From Arion vulgaris (lineage: Eukaryota > Mollusca > Gastropoda > Stylommatophora > Arionidae): a DNA stretch of 64,000 nucleotides. The position numbers were made by a program, and so were the translations under genes. The DNA lies in assembly GCA_020796225.1 (NCBI GenBank), contig CM036759.1:66750590-66814589 (forward strand), in the 5' to 3' direction. Below are positions 58,516 to 64,000 of the stretch, in pieces; the first letter of the stretch is position 1, and each line of letters begins with the position of its first letter. The notes below the pieces were generated by a model. It did not search any database. It was not told the DNA's origin and worked only from the letters and a program-made list of their open reading frames with translations.

Positions 58516-60491
58516 CAGGGTGTTTATAAAGTCACTGTGCAGTGAATTTTGAAAATATTTGAGTAATTATCTCACAGATGATGTAAATGCACATCATGAT
58601 ATTCCGAGTTCCACAATCCTGTGTGCAGCAGTACACAACAAGCCGTTGAAAGCCATTGAAAACAGGGTATTTAATGTGGAACATGTCTTTGGTAATGGTG
58701 GTAAATATACTGAAGAAGTAATTTGACAATATGTGTTGAAATTTCCAGACTCGCAAGTCGTTTTGACATCCACTTTACCGAATACAAGGCAGAAACAAGC
58801 AGTGGTATCTAGATGAATAATAGGGGGTCAAAGGTACAAGGAAGCGGCACACCAGGATTAGAAAGATGGCTCTAATCCCCTGCTCTCACCTCCAAGTGGT
58901 GACCCTGGTAACAGACGGTAGTTCCGGTCTGGATAAGAGGACAGATGCCGTGGGAGAGCTACTCTGGGACAAGTAGAGATGCAAAGGTAGTCATGCTTGA
59001 TGGGATCCGCTCACAACACAGCGAACTCCCAGAGTGACTATAAATGCACGCCTCTCCTGGCCGATGGGAAAAGCTAGAGCGATATATGTGGAACCTCGCG
59101 GGCGGAACTCGGAGCCCGCGCACTCTCTCTTGATGCACCTCTCTTGAGCCGATGAGTATGCTGCGTGATAAGTTGGGCCGCAGCACGTTGGTCCACATAG
59201 GTCAAAAGTAGAATCACAACCATCGAAGGGACGTTGATCCGCGTGTGGTGACATTCGGAGCCACGCATGCTCTCTCTGAGCCCCTCTCTGGAGCCGATGA
59301 GTATGCTGGGTGTTGAGTTGAACCACATGCTGGGCCACATAGATCAAAGCATTGGCCCCCATCACAGAGATGAGGGCACAACCCAAAGCCATCACAGAGA
59401 TGTTGACCCGCGTGTGGCGAAATTGAGAGCCCAAGCATGCTCTCTCTTGAGCAACTATCCTAGAGCCGATGAGTATGCTGGGAGTCGAGTTGAGTTGCAC
59501 ATGGGCATAACTTGATTTTTGCTACCTCGAAATCATACAACCCAGTGGGAATTGACGGAAATGGTGAGGTAGGCACCAGGGCAGAGCGAGCACACACGCT
59601 GGCAAAGCCATAGTGGGCCCCATCGATGGGCAGGCCAGCACGGCAAGTGCAGAAAGAGAGGCGGCAAGTGCAGAAAGAGAGGCAACCACTGCAGCGGCAA
59701 GCATGGCAGGCAGGAGGGTGTGCGTCCCACCCATATGAGCAGAACAACTGGAAAGCCCAGCAGAGGCAAAACCAGTGCAAGCACGGCAGGCCGGCAGGCA
59801 GAGGGTGTGCGTCCCACCCACATGAGCAAAACAACTGAAAAGCCCAGCAGAGGCAAAACCAGTGCAAGCACGGCAAGCGCTGCAGTGGCAAGCAGGGTGT
59901 GCGTCCCATCCAAATGTACAGAACAATTGGAAAGCCCAGCAGAGGTAAAGCCAGTGCGCGTTTCCACTCAAGGAACTACTGCTGCCGTGTAGTTTTGATT
60001 GAGGACAATCAAAGACTAGCGGAGCAAACCGTAAACAAACCTGAGCGGGCGGCAAACCAAGGTGTTCATTAAAACGACCGGTTTTGCTGGGCAGGTGGTG
60101 TTCATAAGTCCGGGAGGGCAGGCCGTCTAAGGGTTGCTGCGCTGAAAGAAAATGGCAACCCGTTGCCTTGTGGATTTGGCTGGGGACAGCCAAAGGCTAT
60201 CAGAAAGCGTACCGCAAACAAAAGCTGGCTGAAATCGAACACCCCACCCAAGGATAAGCAACTGTGCTCTCCAATAGGTGCTGAAGGTTGGTGCCCGTAC
60301 ATTACGTTCTGATGTTATTGGCTATTTATATATCACAATAGAATGATAAAAATGGCAGAACGATCGAAAGAAGAAGATGAATAATAACAATCTACATTAT
60401 AATTTGTTTGGAGTCTTAGAAAACCACATTTCTCGTGACGTAGTCTCGTCCGGGCGTAAATTTTACTGCACAGCGACTTTATAAACACCCT
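58516..60491 (+). mobile_element. Tc1/mariner-like element with terminal inverted repeats
   Basis: The left end CAGGGTGTTTATAAAGTCAC plus TGTGCAG (58516 on) is mirrored at 60459-60491, with TA on both outer sides (58514-58515 and 60492-60493). Inside the left end the plus strand encodes ENRVFNVEHVFGNGGKYTEE and LKFPDSQVVLTSTLPNTRQK (20 residues). These resemble the N-terminal helix-turn-helix region of a transposase group common in invertebrates. Most of the coding region is missing and a family B element fills the interior. Confidence 0.85.
58823..60374 (+). mobile_element. family B, 1552 bp, nested, with 12-bp target duplication
   Basis: AGATGAATAATA lies at 58811-58822 and 60375-60386. 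It begins GGGGGTCAAAGG and ends GATCGAAAGAAG. Internal tandem pieces include a ~120-140-bp unit three times (59090-59490, with GAGCCGATGAGTATGCTG) and a ~90-bp unit three times (59710-59960, with GTGCGTCCCACCCA). Several frames stay open but no protein family was recognised. Confidence 0.92.
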
Positions 60492-60700
60492 GTATATTGA
60501 CAGATGATGTTCTTAAGATTTATAATTTTTCTATTGGCAGATAGTTTTCTTATGTAACAAAATTGAAGAATGACTATTCAAAGTGTCATCGTTCATTGAC
60601 TTCTTTGTCTCGGGAGACAATAGGTTTTGGGTCACATAGTTTGTGCTGAATCACGCTTCTGGTGGCTGTAATGGACTATTCTGAAGAGGTAATCCTTGCC
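60492..60700. other. no gene seen
   Basis: Unique AT-rich sequence outside the Tc1/mariner-like element. Confidence 0.55.
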
Positions 60701-60704
60701 ACAG

Positions 60705-61090
60705 TTGCTGTAGGTGAAACTGGAGCTGATACATAATATGTTCTCTCTGCCCTCTGCATTCTCTTCTGCCTCCATATGTTAAGATGTTTTCTCTTTTCTT
60801 TTGATCTCCTTGCCGCTTGCCTGTCTTTGGCCAACCGCACCCAATGTTCTTTGTCTATGCTGCATGAAAGTTAGATCACACTTGTAGGTGTCAATGAAGC
60901 GTAATAATGGTGCCCATGCTTCTAGCACCAGATGCGAGTTGACCATATAGAATTTCTTTGGATTCTACCAGCTCATATGGCACACATGTCCCAACCATTT
61001 CCGACGTCGCTGAATCAGCAAGGTGTACATGCTTGGAATGCCAGCATTGTCCAGTATTTCTATATTGAGGATGCAGTCCTGCCATCTTCT
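60705..61090 (-). pseudogene. LINE RT C-terminal end
   Basis: The minus strand encodes RWQDCILNIEILDNAG, SMYTLLIQRRRKWLGHVCHM (20 residues) and RRSKEKRKHLTYGGRRE. The RRRxWLGHVxRM motif identifies the end of a LINE RT. Stops and small indels are present. Confidence 0.85.
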
Positions 61091-61094
61091 TATT

Positions 61095-61262
61095 CTGTGA
61101 ACGCTCAATTCGACCACTTATTAAATCACTGTTTGTATGTGATTTGAGCCTAAAAAGTGATTATTACGCTGTGCCAAGTTATGCACCTACGGTGACTAGG
61201 CCAGCACATCCGATTTAGTGCCAGCATTTTATTTACTAGGTGGCTTTCCTAGAACTACAACC
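61095..61262 (+). mobile_element. family A element, 5' part
   Basis: GAACGCTCAATTCGACCAC, GTGATTTGAGCCTAAAAAGT and ACTAGGCCAGCACATCCGA are present. The sequence departs from the family after TTTCCTAGAACTACA. Confidence 0.8.
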
Positions 61263-61994
61263 TCTTTGACTAAGTGTGGCGTACCTTTTTGCATTGTATG
61301 ATGAGCACTCTTTAACTCTTTATGTCCAAGAAAATTTTGGGGGTAATCACGCTCTGCCAGAACACATTTCTAGCAAAATTTTTCAAAATGGAATGATCTT
61401 GGAAATATGCCTATAACTTAAGTTCTTTGTAAGCTACATTTATACTGTTTGTATCAAAATATGCAGAATTAAATTCTGAACAATCTGATAATAAATAGTT
61501 ATATATATAAATCAGTATTTATTTAGTAAATTATTGTTGTATTTCATGTTCAGAGTAACTACTACGACTTTCAAACTTGAATCAATACTTAGCCATTGTT
61601 GAATTCTCCATCATTGTCGGTGAAATCATAAACATGAAACACTGTGTGTGTTTATTTGAACTTTGGAACAAATCCATGTCTTGTTCGGCACTTTATCGAC
61701 GTGGAGGACAAAACAACATCTTATAACTAAACTTTTCACACGAAAGTTCACTTTTTTACAACAGGAAAAAATATATTTGCAAATAAAACTATTTACTAAA
61801 AATTCGAAACTAAATTCTACCATGCTGTATAGTATATGAATGAAATGGGAGTTATCTGCCTGTTGAATTCTGTAAACAAAAACAGTGTCGGACGTATAGT
61901 AGCTGAACAGTAAAACAAAACATGCATGGACTCAAATTAGCCGTTGGCAGCGTCGACTGGATATAAAGAGTTTATGATCTTTTTTAACGCTGTA
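61263..61994. other. no gene seen
   Basis: Unique AT-rich sequence with no array. No missing numb PTB exon was recognised here on the minus strand. Confidence 0.55.
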
Positions 61995-62814
61995 TATTTC
62001 GGCTTCGATCTAGGCCAAAGAGCATTTACTACGTTATGAATTTTTCTGACTGGGTGTGGTCGGGAACATTAACAACCCTTCTAGGACTAGTCAGTGGGAC
62101 GGTCTCTTGTCAGCTGCTTTCTGTATTCATTGCTCTTTTACGATCATCTTTCGCCGTATATTTGGGCTTTTTGATCTACACCAAAGAGTATGTTTACACT
62201 GTGCACCCTTTCTGACTATGTGAGGTCGTTCCGGATTATGAACATTTCTCAGTCTTTTTTTGGGCATATAATTTTGTCCTAGGACAGTATCTTACTCGTC
62301 TAACACACTGTAAAAAGTGTCCAACTTCGACAATGTTTAGATCTGGACAACCTGTCTAATCTTTACAAAGTCGGTCTTACTTTTCTATCCGCTGTGAGTT
62401 TATTCCGGAGCAGGAACATTCTCAGCCTTATCAAGGCGCATGTCGGCACTTGGCAATTTGCAGTTTCCACTCTGCGTTTTCCCTGGCCCCAGTAAACTAT
62501 GGATGCGCACAGATATTCTAGAAGGTTGTTTCAAACGACACTAGCAACGCAACTGAAATTTTGCGCTCACCGACATCACCCACCTCAGTTCTTCTGGAGA
62601 TGTTAGTTGTTATTGCAACAGTACCTTTTCCGGTTGTCCCAGTGAGGACAGTTTCGGTGGGCACTAAAATGCAACTTTAGGATTTGCACTTGGCCAACCT
62701 TACCCAGTAAATGTATCTGCGCTAGGCCTTTGATACAGAGTTTACCGCAATCTTCCCATGTGTCGACACGATACGTTACAGCGTTTTCAGAGACACTTGC
62801 CGAGACCGTTGATT
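61995..62814 (-). mobile_element. older family B-type copy
   Basis: Blocks shared with 22030-22330 and 34060-34700 include GGCTTCGATCTAGGCCAAAG-like, CGTATATTTGGGCTTT and TGTGAGGTCGTTCCGGATTA. It is interrupted at 62815 by the tail of the next copy. Confidence 0.75.
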
Positions 62815-64000
62815 CTTCTTCTTCGATCGTTCTAGGCCTGTTTTAATCATCCTCATTGTGATATATAAACAGCCAAACATGATGATGTAAGTGCACCAGC
62901 CTTCAGCACCTATTTGAGTTCAGTTGCTTATCCTTCGGTGGAGTGTTCGTTTTCAGCCAGCTTTTGATTTACTAGGGTGAGCTTTCCCTAGGGTTCGATC
63001 AGCTTTGCCGTATTTTTGGGCTTTGTGATCTACGCCGGGACAGTGAGTTACGCTATTTATGCCCGTTCTGACAGAAATATTTCTCGGGGCTTGTAAGCTT
63101 ATCCTCGGACGGCGCCTTACTCGTATAAAACACCGTGTAAAGTATTGGCCTTCGCCAATGTTCAGACCCGAACTTCCTGTCTGATCCGTACATTGTCGGC
63201 CTTGCTTTACCGTACATTTTGAGTATGATCCGGAGAAGGAACATTCTCAGCCTTTTCTAGACGCGCATTGGTGCGTGGCAATTTGCAATTAACCTCAAAG
63301 CACTGGCATGGGGCCGAGTACAAACAATGTAGAGGGTCGTTTCAGTCGGCGCTATCAGCGTAACTGTGGATTTTGCGCTCGCCGCCATCACCCGCCCCAG
63401 TTATTCGGGGATGTTAGTTACGACTGCAATCGAACCTTGCCGGTTGCCCCAAGGCTGGCAGTTCCGTTTTGCATCACCAACCTCAGTTCTTCCGGGGATG
63501 TTAATTTTTAATCGCACAGTACCTTGCACGGTTTTCCCAGGGCGGGTAGTTTCGTTATGCACTAAACGCAACTTGTTCTTTTGCGCTCGGCAAACCTTGC
63601 CCAGTACATGTATCTGCACCAGGCTACCGATGCGGGGTCAGCTGCAATCTTCTCTAGCACCAACACGAGGGTAGACTTTTATTCGTTACGGTCCTGTCTT
63701 ATTTATTCTTGCCGACGGGCTGGCAATGTTTGCCCCTCCTCAGGGCTTCGAGCTTCGCCCCATACGTTTGGGCATCACCGTTGAGTGTCTGTTTCTTTGC
63801 GTTCAGGGACTTGGGCACATTATCTTGTTGGACATCGGTCAGGAATTTGTGCATTTTATTTGTATGTTCTTTATGTATTTCCGTAACTGCACTGCTACCA
63901 CTACCAGTAGTTTTCTCTCCCGATCCCTGCCCCTCTTAGCCAGACCGGAACCAGAGTCTGTTTCCAGGGTCACCGCGTGGAGGTTGGGGGCAGGGTCTTG
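62815..64000 (-). mobile_element. family B, cut by window end
   Basis: The tail appears as TTCTTCTTCTTCGATCG at 62815. It then matches 47416-48690 over nearly its whole length to GCGTGGAGGTTGGGGGCAG at the window edge. The element's 5' end is outside. Confidence 0.88.

Noticed and set aside
61263..64000. Missing 5' numb PTB exon
   Set aside because: I searched by eye for a minus-strand segment resembling the first PTB strands ending before a donor and found none; family B fills most of the area.

Overview
The window is animal nuclear DNA, not bacterial. It shows spliced exons with GT/AG borders, a metazoan cell-fate gene, nuclear 18S rDNA, non-LTR retrotransposon remnants, tRNA-headed SINEs, mariner/Tc1-type elements and a very high density of tandem arrays. 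The Numb protein and the 18S 5' end (starting TATCTGG) fit a lophotrochozoan, perhaps a mollusc such as a cephalopod. That placement is an inference with low confidence.

The backbone is the 3' part of a numb gene on the minus strand. Five exons were assembled by eye with compatible splice phases: 55686-55546 and 41309-41120 (second half of the PTB domain), 35337-35116 (phospho-regulated linker), 30961-30728 (DPF region) and 18100-17523 (polyQ, then DPF and NPF tail, stop). The four introns are 14.2, 5.8, 4.2 and 12.6 kb and are mostly repeats. The first half of the PTB domain was not found and probably lies beyond 64000. Below numb, also on the minus strand, two exons (13311-13132 and 12638-12424) with matching phases belong to a gene I do not recognise, encoding a Ser/Arg-rich and acidic protein.

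About 40% of the window by hand tally is tandem array, in more than 25 unrelated families with units of 14 to about 110 bp. The largest are a 6 kb array of 40/41-bp hairpin units (24.6-30.65 kb), a 2.2 kb 23-bp array (7.9-10.05 kb), a 1.6 kb 17-bp array (18.3-19.9 kb), a 68-bp array (35.6-38.3 kb), a 78-bp array (43.9-45.8 kb) and a 54-bp array of apparently identical units (52.65-53.49 kb).

Most of the rest is dispersed elements. Family A is a short element of about 240 bp with 8 copies. Family B is a 1.3-1.55 kb non-autonomous retroelement with a (GAA)n tail and target-site duplications. Several LINE lineages are present as RT, RNase H and C-terminal remnants, together with at least four tRNA-headed SINE types, one degenerate mariner, one Tc1/mariner-like element with terminal inverted repeats, and one foldback pair.

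The most notable pattern is that several arrays can be traced to dispersed elements. Two large arrays (68 and 78 bp, opposite strands) are independent internal expansions of the same part of family A, the first with a unit length equal to the spacing of an 8-bp direct repeat already present in unexpanded copies. At least one, and perhaps four, smaller arrays are expansions of segments from the C-terminal ORF of one LINE family. The window also holds an orphan piece of rDNA (about 600 bp upstream spacer plus the first ~117 nt of 18S) joined directly to a family B element. All alignments were made by eye; coordinates of repeat borders are approximate.
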